Assembly (NCBI GenBank): GCA_035630195.1
Contig: DASQLD010000424.1
Location: forward strand, 1 to 13,941
DNA: 13,941 nt
Source: DASQDN01 sp035630195
GTDB lineage: Bacteria > Acidobacteriota > Terriglobia > Bryobacterales > Bryobacteraceae
Reading direction: 5' to 3'
The translations under genes and the position numbers were made by a program. How positions within the stretch are numbered: the stretch's first letter is position 1; every line of letters begins with the position of its first letter. Shown in pieces: positions 6,377-13,941 of the stretch. The notes beneath the pieces were generated by a model that saw only the letters and a program-made list of their open reading frames with translations, did not search any database and was not told where the DNA came from.

Positions 6377-7336
6377 GTGATCATCAACAAAGATCGCCAT
6401 CGTAACGAAGAGCGCAGTTATCGCGATGGCACACGCCACCTCGATCGAGGCGAATGGGACCAGGCGATCGAAGATTTCAGCGCGGCAATCGAGGCGCGAG
6501 GCGAACGTCAGGATGGGGCCTATTATTGGAAATCCTACGCCTTGGCGAAAGTCGGACGCCGCGACGAAGCCATCGCGTTGATCAATGAGCTCGAAAAGAA
6601 TAACCCGAAAAGCCGCTGGCTCGACGACGCCAAGGCGCTGCGCGTCGAACTGCGCCAGGCATCGGGACAACCTCTTTCGGCGGATGTCCAAAACGACGAA
6701 GAGCTCAAGCTTATTGCCTTAAACGGCCTTGTGGACACAGCTCCCGATCGCGCAATTCCTGCACTGCGCGACTTGCTCAAGAAGAGCTCCTCGCCGCGTC
6801 TGAAGGAGCGCGCCCTGTTCGTCCTCGCCCAGAGCGGAACACCCCAGGGTCGCGAAATCATCGCCCAATACGCCAAGGGAGCCGGGAACCCCGACCTCCA
6901 GTTAAAAGCGGTCGAATACCTCGGCATGAATCGCGGCAAAGAGAATCTTCCCCTTCTCGCCGAGATCTACAGCTCGAATACTGATCCTGCCGTACGGCGT
7001 AGGGTGCTCCGCGCCTATATGCATACTCGCGAAAAGGATCTCCTCCTCCAGGCCGCAAAGTCCGAGCCGGACGCCGATCTTCGCCGCGAAGCCATCATGT
7101 TTCTCGGCTCCATGCGCGCCGATGCGGAATTGCTGCAATTGTATGCAACCGAGACCAATACTGACCTTCGCCGCCACATCATCCGAGGGTTAATGGCATC
7201 CCAGTCGGCGAAAGGTCTTGTCGAAATCGCGCGTAAGGAAACTAACCCCGAGTTGAAGCGGGAAGCGGTCCAAATGCTATCGAACATGAAGTCCAAGGAA
7301 GCCACCGACTTCCTCATGGAGCTTTTGAACAAGTAA
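6377..7336 (+). CDS. TPR/HEAT-repeat protein, third gene of the sigma operon (intact part)
   Basis: The uninterrupted reading starts with GTG at 6377 and gives 319 aa; the ancestral start is probably ATG 6227, which would give 369 aa. The N-terminal part has a tetratricopeptide-like segment (RHLDRGEWDQAIEDFSAAIE, then YYWKSYALAKVGRRDEAIAL). The rest is built of HEAT-like helical pairs about 30 residues long, for example AIPALRDLLKKSSSPRLKER, DPAVRRRVLRAYMH, DADLRREAIMFLGSM, NTDLRRHIIRGLMAS and NPELKREAVQML. These folds mediate protein-protein contacts. Position directly after the sigma/anti-sigma pair suggests a periplasmic or sensing-related partner, an arrangement I associate with Acidobacteriota. 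The function is unknown. See 6227-6376 for the damaged start. Confidence 0.85.
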   Translation: MIINKDRHRNEERSYRDGTRHLDRGEWDQAIEDFSAAIEARGERQDGAYYWKSYALAKVGRRDEAIALINELEKNNPKSRWLDDAKALRVELRQASGQPLSADVQNDEELKLIALNGLVDTAPDRAIPALRDLLKKSSSPRLKERALFVLAQSGTPQGREIIAQYAKGAGNPDLQLKAVEYLGMNRGKENLPLLAEIYSSNTDPAVRRRVLRAYMHTREKDLLLQAAKSEPDADLRREAIMFLGSMRADAELLQLYATETNTDLRRHIIRGLMASQSAKGLVEIARKETNPELKREAVQMLSNMKSKEATDFLMELLNK

Positions 7337-7391
7337 ATCCCGCGATTACCTTCTTGCGTTTCAGCCCGAACCATGATGTGATGAACGATCG

Positions 7392-8702
7392 ATGGCGACA
7401 CATCCGTCCTTGTCCCGCCCTGTCGGGGCCACCTCAGAGAAGCCGACCAAAGCCCGCTACTGGGTTGTTGTCTTCGCCGTAACCTTAGCGATTCTCTCGT
7501 ACATAGATCGCGTCTGCATCTCCCAGGCTGCCCCAGTCATCTCGCGAGATCTTGGCCTTACCAACAGCCAGATGGGCTATATCTTCTCGGCTTTTGCCGT
7601 CTCCTACGCGCTGTTCGAGATCCCAGGCGGTTGGATGGGTGATTGGATGGGCCCGCGCAAAGTCCTGATGCGCATCGTGATCTGGTGGTCGGCCTTCACT
7701 GCCGCAACGGGCTTCATGTGGAATTTTTCCAGCATGTATGTCGCGCGTTTCCTGTTCGGAGCTGGGGAGGCCGGTTGTTTCCCGAACCTGACCAAGGCCT
7801 TCACAGTTTGGCTTCCGCAACATGAGCGTACCCGCGCGCAAGGCATCATGTGGATGTTCGCCCGCTGGGGCGGGGCATTCACTCCTCCCCTGGTCATCCT
7901 GACCTTTCAGTGGGTTTCCTGGCGATGGGCATTCGTAATCTTCGGCGCCCTCGGTGTCATCTGGGCCGCCTTCTTCTATGCTTGGTTCCGCGACAACCCT
8001 CGTGAGCACAAGAGTGTCAACGCCGCCGAGCTTGCGCTCCTCCAAGGCAACGAGGATCTTGCCTCCGGCCACGGCAACGTGCCATGGGGCAAACTGATTC
8101 GTTCCCGCAGCATCTGGCTGCTCTGGGCGCAATACTTCTGCTTGTCTTATCCGTGGTACTTCTACATTACATGGCTTCCCACATTCCTCCGCGACCGCCA
8201 TCCTGAACTCAGCGACTCTTACCGCGCGAGCCTCGCGATCTTGCCGCTTTTTTTCGGTGGACTCGGTTCGTTAGTCTGCGGCTTCGCTTCCGCCCGTCTA
8301 GCTAAAATCACCGGAAGCGTCAGCTTCGCCCGACGGCTTGTGGCATGCATCGGCTTCTTCGGCGCTGCTGGAATGATGTTCATGTCCACCACATCCTCCG
8401 ATGCCATCACCGTAATGATGATGATGGGTCTCGCGAGCTTCTGTAACGATCTCATCATGCCCGGCGCCTGGTCGGCCTGCATGGATGTCGGCGGCAAGTA
8501 TGCCGGCACTGTGTCCGGATCGATGAACATGATGGGCAATCTGGCAGGCTTTGTCGCGCCCGTCATCGGCGGCAAAATGCGCGATGCCGGACACGACTGG
8601 AACATGTTCCTTTACACGATGGCCGCCGTGTACCTCGTAGGAGGCCTGTGCTGGCCCCTCATTGACCCTGTGACGCCCATCGAGCAAAAGGATTCGCACT
8701 AA
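7392..8702 (+). CDS. MFS transporter, anion:cation symporter (ACS)-like
   Basis: A 436-aa polytopic inner-membrane protein with about twelve hydrophobic segments. The first helix and loop read VVVFAVTLAILSYIDRVCIS, and the helix 2-3 loop GGWMGDWMGPRKVLM is the MFS signature (GxxxDxxGxR-like). Helix 4 has ARFLFGAGEAGCFPN, typical of the ACS subfamily that moves organic anions such as hexuronates, galactonate, glucarate or phthalate with protons or sodium. The central loop (about residues 205-240) is cytoplasmic. No catabolic enzyme gene is adjacent, so the substrate cannot be named. It starts 55 nt after the HEAT gene on the same strand with no visible terminator between, so read-through is possible, and it converges on the next transporter gene. 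Confidence 0.88.
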   Translation: MATHPSLSRPVGATSEKPTKARYWVVVFAVTLAILSYIDRVCISQAAPVISRDLGLTNSQMGYIFSAFAVSYALFEIPGGWMGDWMGPRKVLMRIVIWWSAFTAATGFMWNFSSMYVARFLFGAGEAGCFPNLTKAFTVWLPQHERTRAQGIMWMFARWGGAFTPPLVILTFQWVSWRWAFVIFGALGVIWAAFFYAWFRDNPREHKSVNAAELALLQGNEDLASGHGNVPWGKLIRSRSIWLLWAQYFCLSYPWYFYITWLPTFLRDRHPELSDSYRASLAILPLFFGGLGSLVCGFASARLAKITGSVSFARRLVACIGFFGAAGMMFMSTTSSDAITVMMMMGLASFCNDLIMPGAWSACMDVGGKYAGTVSGSMNMMGNLAGFVAPVIGGKMRDAGHDWNMFLYTMAAVYLVGGLCWPLIDPVTPIEQKDSH

Positions 8703-8762
8703 CGAAGGATTACGCTCCTCGGACCGTAGGCAGTATATAGCCGCGGGTGCAGAACAGCAGCA

Positions 8763-9620
8763 TCATGCCGGTCGGAGGGCTGTCCGGCGTCGCTGCCAAG
8801 CCATATACGGTAGTCCGGCGATTGCGCCGATTATCAGACAAAGCAGAATGATGGCGCCGAAGCGCTCCTCCGGAAAATTCGCGGCCGCGATAGACAAGGC
8901 GATGGCTGGATGCCGGCAGGCGGTTGACAGGGCGAGTACCACCGAATGATCGGGATCGGGTCCACCAAGCAAATGACCAACGGCGAAGCCGACTATTATG
9001 AACGTGATGATGGCGATGAGCGTGCCGTCTCCAATCACTTCCCACATCCCGGGCCCCACCACGACGAGCAGCACAAGCAGCCCCAGCGGTAATAGTATCT
9101 TCGCGATAAGAGCGATCGGCTTTTCGATCCGTCCAATCAGCCTGGGGAGGAATGCTCGCACCGCCATGCCGGCGGCCAGCGGCAGCAGTATGGAAATGAC
9201 GAGGACGCGTACAACCGCGCCAAAGGCCATCTCCAAGGGTCGTCCTGCGACAACTTGTATCGCCAGTATTTCGAGCGGCATCACCACAATGGCCGTCAGC
9301 GCAAGAACGGCTATCAGACCGAGCGCGTAGTGCTCCTGGTCACCGGCTTCCACCCCTTTCCGTGGCAACAGTGGAGGCGCCGGGGAAATGGCGAGGATGA
9401 TCAGAGCCCTCTCCACTATCGGTCGAAAGTCGAATAGCAGCGCCAGCAACACTGCGACAACCGGCATGATCACGAACATCGCCAGCAGCGACCGCGCCAG
9501 CAAGCCTGGGCGGCGAATCAAGTAGGACAAATCATGGGTGGTCGTTTGGAGGCCGAAGCCGAAGACCGTACACAGCACGCTAAGCTGTAAGGCGAAGATG
9601 ACGATTTGCTTCAGGTCCAT
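8763..9620 (-). CDS. Bile acid:sodium symporter family (BASS/SBF-like) membrane protein
   Basis: The 285-aa product has nine or ten hydrophobic segments and matches the SBF-like fold. Recognisable pieces are FGFGLQTTTHDL after helix 1, ILAISPAPPLLPRKG (the discontinuous-helix region that carries cation ligands in this family), and the second-half crossover ALSTACRHPAIALSIAAANF followed by IILLCLIIGAIAGLPYMAW. Bacterial members import organic anions such as pantoate-like or other carboxylates with sodium; the substrate here is not determinable. A weak AGGG lies about 12-15 nt upstream of the start at 9620. The upstream leader holds two adjacent hairpins (listed separately). The gene is convergent with the MFS gene; 60 nt separate their stops. 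Confidence 0.85.
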   Translation of the reverse strand: MDLKQIVIFALQLSVLCTVFGFGLQTTTHDLSYLIRRPGLLARSLLAMFVIMPVVAVLLALLFDFRPIVERALIILAISPAPPLLPRKGVEAGDQEHYALGLIAVLALTAIVVMPLEILAIQVVAGRPLEMAFGAVVRVLVISILLPLAAGMAVRAFLPRLIGRIEKPIALIAKILLPLGLLVLLVVVGPGMWEVIGDGTLIAIITFIIVGFAVGHLLGGPDPDHSVVLALSTACRHPAIALSIAAANFPEERFGAIILLCLIIGAIAGLPYMAWQRRRTALRPA

Positions 9621-9646
9621 AGCAACGCGCTACCCTGGCGCAACCC

Positions 9647-9675
9647 GATGGGCACACCCATCCACGATCATCGTG
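9647..9675 (-). promoter_or_regulatory. Two adjacent palindromes upstream of the symporter gene
   Basis: GATGGG-CACA-CCCATC (9647-9662) and CACGAT-C-ATCGTG (9663-9675) abut each other 27-55 nt before the start codon of the symporter gene. The 13-bp near-perfect dyad CACGATSATCGTG has the form of an operator for a dimeric repressor. The first could fold in the mRNA leader. No regulator gene is adjacent. Confidence 0.4.
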
Positions 9676-9791
9676 TCCGGCGTGCGGCGTGATTATTTAC
9701 TTCCATGCCTCGCGCTTTGAAATCTGACGCGTTTGATTGCCCTGCGGATTTTAATCTTTTCAACGCAGGTTGGAGATCGTTTTACACGAAC

Positions 9792-10517
9792 TTACGGCTT
9801 CACTCCAATAAGCAGATTGAGTGCCTCCTCAGCCTCGGCAGGCTCGAGCGGCACGATCGCAGGCTCAAAACCTGCGTCCTTTAAGATCGCTAACCACTCG
9901 GCGCGGGAAAAGAGACCTTCAACATGGCGATCGTGTTCCACCGACACAGACCCATCCTCCTCACGGAGCAGATAGGCATAATCGGCGATATACGTACTAT
10001 CGGTCGGATCCGGATCCCACACCCATTCGAGATATCGCAAGCCGCCATTGTCTCCATCGCAGCCGCCGTGATCAGTACCAACCCGAAACGTCTCACGAAA
10101 ATAGTCAGGAACGAATGCCGCGGCCCCACCAGGACGGCAATGCGCAAAAGCCGTTTCGACAGCTCGGCGCAAGTCCTCAGCACTCGTCATATAACAGATC
10201 GCATCGTGAATAAAAACGCGATCGAACTGCCGCTGAAGCCTGATACTGCGCATGTCCCCCTGAATGTGCTCACACTCCGGATTCAACCGCCGGCTGACAG
10301 CAAGCATTCCTGCCGACAAATCCACCAGCGTCATGTCGAACTGCTTCTTCAAGTAGGACGCATTATTTCCGCCGCCACTCCCGAACTCAACCATCGTCCG
10401 AGCCGGCTGAGTCGCCGCCGCGTCCAGGTACTTTGCGTAAACAGCCGACTCCTCCGCATACTCGGAAGGCGGCGACAGAAGCGGCCACCAATCGGCCAGC
10501 GAATCATAAAGCTTCAT
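9792..10517 (-). CDS. Class I SAM-dependent methyltransferase
   Basis: A 241-aa Rossmann-fold methyltransferase. Motif I is VEFGSGGGNN (43-52), the acidic residue binding the SAM ribose is in MTLVDLSAGM (D66), and HIQGDMRSI (84-92) provides the adenine-contacting acidic residue. The segment FDRVFIHDAICYM corresponds to motif IV, and CRPGGAAAFVPDYF to the post-motif strand. The C-terminal part (WVWDPDPTDSTYIADYAYLL, and VEGLFSRAEWLAILKDAGFE) looks like the small-molecule methyltransferase type with a lid domain. The substrate is unknown. The start is 25 nt after the stop of the frameshifted propeller gene on the same strand; no strong ribosome binding site is seen. Length is normal for the family. 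Confidence 0.88.
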   Translation of the reverse strand: MKLYDSLADWWPLLSPPSEYAEESAVYAKYLDAAATQPARTMVEFGSGGGNNASYLKKQFDMTLVDLSAGMLAVSRRLNPECEHIQGDMRSIRLQRQFDRVFIHDAICYMTSAEDLRRAVETAFAHCRPGGAAAFVPDYFRETFRVGTDHGGCDGDNGGLRYLEWVWDPDPTDSTYIADYAYLLREEDGSVSVEHDRHVEGLFSRAEWLAILKDAGFEPAIVPLEPAEAEEALNLLIGVKP

Positions 10518-10542
10518 CGCCGTATCTTAGCCTGACGGCCAT

Positions 10543-11481
10543 TCATTTAGTGGAGATGACTAAGCCTGCATATATGGTGTTGCCTCGCACGAGAAAGGAT
10601 ACGCCCGGACTCTTGGCTGGAAGACCTTTCAGCGTGCGGGACCACGTACGGCCATTGTCCTCCGAGCGAAAAATACCATCGGCCATCCCGGCGAGAACTA
10701 GCTTATCGCTCGACGCAATCTCCCACACCGGTGCCGCAGACTCGAAATCGCCGGTTGCTTTGATCCACTCGGAGGATTTTGGGTTTCCGCTCCAGTAGAT
10801 GCCACCGGGGTTATGACCCACAACGAGCGTATCGCCGGCAGCAGCAAGCGCCAGCGGCTTGACGTTCCCTGCTTTGGTCCAGCGGCGTTCGTTTTCGCTC
10901 CACGCGTAAAGGCTTTGTTGTACAACCCCGCGAAAATCGTGTTGTCAATAAATGCCATGGCGAAGATTTGGCTGAGCGGGGGAAGTCCTGCATTCTGCGC
11001 CGTCCAGGTTGTTCCCTGGTCCTGCGAAACCATCACGCCATCCGCGTCTGTACCCGCGTAAACTCGACCTTGGGCCGCAAGAAGCGAACGAATGTTCTTC
11101 GAGGCCAGGCTGGTTATCGAAGTCCAATTCATCCCCTGGTCCTTCGACGCGAGCAGACCCGTGCTCTGTGTGCCGGCATGAATGCTATTACCGAAAGTCG
11201 CGAAACTGATAGTGCGAGCCGCGACGGACGTTTTCTCCCACGTCCGGCCTTCGCCGCTTGACGAATAGATGCCCCCATCGGTACCTGCAAAGATCCTGTT
11301 AATAGTTGCGCCGAAACTTGCGCCGAAGCTATTGATGCGGGCATTTCCCGCCAGATTGGCGCTGGCTTTCGGTCCAGGTCGCACCGCGATCAACGCTCTT
11401 GAATACCGCGTGCTCTTGGCACAATGCTGCCCCCGCAAGAATGACTGCCAAGAATGCTGGAAGGATCATCAGAGTTCTCAT
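10543..11481 (-). pseudogene. Secreted YCF48/BNR-type beta-propeller with two frameshifts
   Basis: ATG at 11481 opens a clear signal peptide (MRTLMILPAFLAVILAGAAL). The protein then consists of repeats of about 40-45 residues with an xIxAGTxxGxxxS and SxDxGxTW pattern: SVDRGATW, SSGEGRTW, SKDQGMNW, SQDQGTTW, SEDNGRTW. These are Asp-box repeats of sialidase-like propellers. The frame breaks twice. Near 11370 one extra base (G on the coding strand) sits between TGGACC and AAAGCC. Near 10908 one T is missing from a T-run, so AGLYNKAF should continue YAWSENERRWTKAG. The shifts are opposite, and the repeat pattern continues across all three pieces. Corrected, it would encode 312 aa. It is either a recently broken gene or two sequence errors. 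Confidence 0.8.
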
Positions 11482-11553
11482 TATCAGACGCTCAATCAGA
11501 CGCGGACCAGAGGTGCGGAGCGACCGTAGCTCGCGGCCGCCCCCGTCCCCAAC

Positions 11554-13896
11554 TCAGCCAATCCGCCACCAACCCTGCCACTGGGCGTCAGGAACACTCC
11601 CATTCCACGCGGCCGTATGAAGCACGCCGTCCGGATCCATCGCGAAAACGTCCAGCTTGTCCGGCCCTCCCGAAGCAGCAGCCACAGCCGAGCCGCCTGC
11701 GATCCTGCCATCTCCGATCGTCCACCAACCCTTCCATTCATGGCCCGCCAGACCCGTCGCCCAAGCGGCTGTCCACACCCGACCATCATTGCCCGCAACA
11801 AACACATCGAGCTTGTCCGGATGTCGCGAGACAGCTGTAATCGGTAAGCCCGGGATAAACACCTCATCGCCGATACGCCACCAGCCGCTCCATTGACTGT
11901 TATTCACACCGCCCTCCCATGCCGCGGTAAACGCGCCCTGGTTGCTACTCACGATGAAGACATCCAGTTTGTTCGGATGCCGCGAGATCGCAGTAACGCT
12001 TCCGCCCGGAGGCACGTGCGCATCGAGAATGGTCCGCCAGCCTTGCCATTGCTGGTTGGCCACGTTCACATCCCATGCAGCGGTGTACACCTGCCCATCG
12101 CCACCCACAACGAAGATGTCGAGCTTACCCGCATCCCGAGCCACAGCGCAGACACGCGTACCCGAAGGAACCTTTAAGTCACCGATACGCCACCATCCAT
12201 GCCACTCCTCGTTAGCTTGTTGGCGATTCAAAGCCGCCGTGTAGACGCCGCCATCAGCGCCCACTGCGAAGACATCCAGCTTGTCGGGATGCCGCGAAAC
12301 GCCTGTAATCGGCCCGTTGTCCGCCAGAGTCAGACTTGGAAGCTTCCGCCACCCCTGCCACTGCGAGTTATTCCCAAACTCTTCCCAAGCTCCCGTATAA
12401 GGAAGACGATCCGTCCCGGTCACGAAGATGTCAAGGTTTTGGTCATCCCGCGACACAACCTCCGCACGGAGCCCTGAGCCGCCGATATCGGGTAGCACTC
12501 TTCTCCACCGGTCCCAGTTGCGAGCATAGGTTCCGTTTTTCCAACGCGCGGTCCAAACCACTCCATCCATGTCTGTAGCAAACACGTCGAGGCTGCTCGA
12601 CGTTCTCGACACCGCGCTCGTGGGACGTAGTGACTGCGGCTGAAACACCGGTGTCGGCGGTATACGCAGCACCTGCCCCGCGACAGGTATGCCGCGCGCC
12701 ACATGAATCCAAGCCGTTCCATTCTTCATGTGGTAATCGCTGAAGGCGACCGGGAACGTCACCATTCCCGGCTCGTCTTTCGTGCGATCCGTCATCCCGA
12801 GATGCAAATGATGGCAAACGTGACAATCTTTCAATCCAGTCGAATGAACCACCGCCACTTTTTGTCCATGCAGAGCGTCCTGCTGCTCGACAAGCTCCAC
12901 GCCATTCTGGCCTAGGTGAATATACTCGCAGAATTCGCCCGAAGCCTGTCGGATGACCGCCAGATTAGGAGTTGGTGTACCGGACGGCTCGCTCTCCCGC
13001 ACCCAAGCCGCTTCTCCTCCGGCCGCTGCGAACACGGGAGCGTTGCCGGTGCCGTCCGGATACATATCTCCTAAGTTCTTCTCGGCATCGATAATGAAGT
13101 CCCACGTAAACGATGCGTATCCCGAGTGATGATCCGTCTCGTAGCTCTTCACCACTCTCCAGACATCGCCAATCGCGAACGGAAGATCCATCTCCTTCTG
13201 TTTTGTCGGAAGCAGAAACTTATTCTTGTCGGCGGTGCTCCCCACAACATCCACCCCTACCGCCGGCCCGGTAAACTTCACGAAACGGTTCATGCGCGGG
13301 TGAACGGGACTGCCAGAGAATTGGTAGCCGGCGAGCAAGCCCGATTCGTTCCCGGTAAGGTTGAACCTCTTCGTCGCGTCCTCCAATACTTCCGCCTGGG
13401 ACAATGCTCGCGTGTACACAGCCGCCGAGTGAATCAAACCGAAGAACTGCGCCTCGCGAGTATTCACTTTGGCGCCGCTTGTCCGTCTGCCGAACCGCAA
13501 TGTCCCTTTTGGCAGCGAGGGATCGCTTCTCTTCACAGTCAACGGGGGCCCAATCGCTTGCCCGTTCAGGTACATTGTGAACGTGCGAGCATCCGTCCCG
13601 GCCCCAGCGACAACCGCGAGGTGGAACCATTCGCCCGCGACTAGAGAGACCGTATAACTTCGCGATTCGCCGCCTACCGCGAGGTAAAGTTGCGTCTTTC
13701 CTTTCCCCTCGTCGTAGTTGAAATAACCCTGCCCCGCCACATACGTGCCGTCGCCCCTCTCGCCGATAAGCGGTCCCTCATACGCAAGCGGGTATTGCGG
13801 CATAAAGAAGCAGCTCAACGTATGAGCGCCCTCGAAAAACTCGGAAAAGTTCAAGTCCGTATCGACATATCCCTTCCAACTCAAACCCACTGCCAT
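11554..13896 (-). CDS. LamG-like / M23-like peptidase / seven-bladed PLL-type lectin propeller protein
   Basis: I chose ATG 13896 because GAGGAG lies 7 nt upstream; the frame is open further up, but without support. The product is 780 aa. Residues about 1-190 form a LamG/concanavalin-like jelly roll (WFHLAVVAGAGTDARTFTMY, then LNGQ and LIHSAAVYTRALSQAEVL). Residues about 240-370 look like an M23 (LytM-like) metallopeptidase: HHSGYASFTWDF (H256/H257, D266), a central YIHLGQNGVELVEQQ strand pair, and HLHLG (H363, H365). Residues about 425-780 are seven repeats ending GWWRIG or similar, each with LDVF...DGxVxTAAW, like the Photorhabdus PLL fucose-binding lectin propellers. No signal peptide or membrane helix is visible. 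A cell-wall or glycan target is inferred; catalytic activity is untested, and the spacing between H and D is longer than in classic M23. Confidence 0.85.
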   Translation of the reverse strand: MAVGLSWKGYVDTDLNFSEFFEGAHTLSCFFMPQYPLAYEGPLIGERGDGTYVAGQGYFNYDEGKGKTQLYLAVGGESRSYTVSLVAGEWFHLAVVAGAGTDARTFTMYLNGQAIGPPLTVKRSDPSLPKGTLRFGRRTSGAKVNTREAQFFGLIHSAAVYTRALSQAEVLEDATKRFNLTGNESGLLAGYQFSGSPVHPRMNRFVKFTGPAVGVDVVGSTADKNKFLLPTKQKEMDLPFAIGDVWRVVKSYETDHHSGYASFTWDFIIDAEKNLGDMYPDGTGNAPVFAAAGGEAAWVRESEPSGTPTPNLAVIRQASGEFCEYIHLGQNGVELVEQQDALHGQKVAVVHSTGLKDCHVCHHLHLGMTDRTKDEPGMVTFPVAFSDYHMKNGTAWIHVARGIPVAGQVLRIPPTPVFQPQSLRPTSAVSRTSSSLDVFATDMDGVVWTARWKNGTYARNWDRWRRVLPDIGGSGLRAEVVSRDDQNLDIFVTGTDRLPYTGAWEEFGNNSQWQGWRKLPSLTLADNGPITGVSRHPDKLDVFAVGADGGVYTAALNRQQANEEWHGWWRIGDLKVPSGTRVCAVARDAGKLDIFVVGGDGQVYTAAWDVNVANQQWQGWRTILDAHVPPGGSVTAISRHPNKLDVFIVSSNQGAFTAAWEGGVNNSQWSGWWRIGDEVFIPGLPITAVSRHPDKLDVFVAGNDGRVWTAAWATGLAGHEWKGWWTIGDGRIAGGSAVAAASGGPDKLDVFAMDPDGVLHTAAWNGSVPDAQWQGWWRIG
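11557..12624 (-). repeat. Seven 156-bp repeats encoding propeller blades
   Basis: The LDVF/LDIF motif codons begin at 12591, 12435, 12279, 12123, 11967, 11811 and 11655: six intervals of exactly 156 nt (52 codons). Blades 3 to 7 are more alike than 1 and 2, and DNA words such as ATCCAGCTTGTCGGGATGCC recur with few changes. The full set of seven matches a closed seven-bladed ring, so no blade appears lost. Confidence 0.85.
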
Positions 13897-13903
13897 GATG
13901 AAT

Positions 13904-13909
13904 CTCCTC
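13904..13909 (-). promoter_or_regulatory. Ribosome binding site GAGGAG for start 13896
   Basis: GAGGAG on the minus strand lies 7 nt before ATG 13896. It decides this start over in-frame codons nearer the window edge. Confidence 0.6.
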
Positions 13910-13919
13910 GTTTCTTGAT

Positions 13920-13936
13920 TGCGGCAGTTCGCCGCA
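13920..13936. repeat. Short hairpin upstream of the propeller gene
   Basis: TGCGGC-AGTTC-GCCGCA is a 6-bp stem with a 5-nt loop, lying 24-40 nt before the start codon at 13896. It could be a leader hairpin or the tail end of a terminator from the gene beyond the window. There is no T-run. Confidence 0.35.
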
Positions 13937-13941
13937 TACAA

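Noticed and set aside
7485..8201. 238-codon open frame antisense to the MFS gene
   Set aside because: Low-complexity charged translation with no family resemblance; the + strand gene is clear. Similar antisense frames occur at 124-786, 5996-6691 and 8298-8699.
11484..11503. Direct repeat TCAGACGC twice, 12 nt apart, between the two propeller genes
   Set aside because: Eight bases, only two copies and no link to a promoter element; can arise by chance.
12799..12816. CHVCH in the M23-like domain as a c-type heme attachment site
   Set aside because: The motif fits CxxCH, but it overlaps the HLHLG metal-binding segment and the protein lacks the export signal needed for heme attachment. Coincidence is more likely.

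Overview
The window reads as ordinary chromosome of a GC-rich, Gram-negative, soil-type bacterium. Several features resemble Acidobacteriota of the Solibacter/Bryobacter kind: a zinc-ribbon protein, a carboxypeptidase-regulatory-like membrane protein and a CcmA-type ATPase in a row; an ECF sigma, anti-sigma and HEAT-repeat operon; and a REP-associated transposase with twin hairpins. This placement is inference from gene content. No rRNA, tRNA or CRISPR array was seen.

Layout: (1) 2-2001, + strand, a tightly packed trio (partial zinc-ribbon protein, membrane-anchored beta-sandwich protein, CcmA-like ABC ATPase). It looks like the front of a cytochrome c maturation operon, but no ccmB follows. 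(2) 2047-2625, a REP-associated tyrosine transposase on the minus strand with two perfect 7-bp hairpins just past its stop codon. (3) 2632-3228, about 600 nt with no gene I can defend. (4) 3229-4902, a small FmdB-type zinc ribbon protein divergent from a MerA/Lpd-like flavin disulfide oxidoreductase. (5) 4934-7336, an ECF sigma factor, a membrane anti-sigma factor overlapping it, and a TPR/HEAT-repeat protein. (6) 7392-9620, an MFS anion transporter convergent with a bile acid:sodium symporter-family protein. (7) 9792-13896, minus strand: a SAM methyltransferase, a frameshifted secreted beta-propeller, and a 780-residue protein joining a LamG-like domain, an M23-like peptidase domain and a seven-bladed PLL-type propeller.

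Three points stand out. First, the T at 6230 both abolishes the expected TGA stop of the anti-sigma gene and turns codon 2 of the HEAT gene into TAG; an A there would restore a textbook ATGA overlap, a signal peptide and a well-placed ribosome binding site. Second, the large protein at 11554-13896 has a seven-blade propeller whose repeats are exactly 52 residues apart in all six intervals, on an M23-like domain, with no visible signal peptide. Third, the neighbouring propeller gene carries two opposite single-base frameshifts (near 11370 and 10908). Together with 6230 this makes three single-base lesions in about 5 kb, so either real decay or consensus sequence error must be considered.

I did not find a convincing new multi-gene defence or mobile system. 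The LamG/M23/PLL protein is the best candidate for unusual biology.
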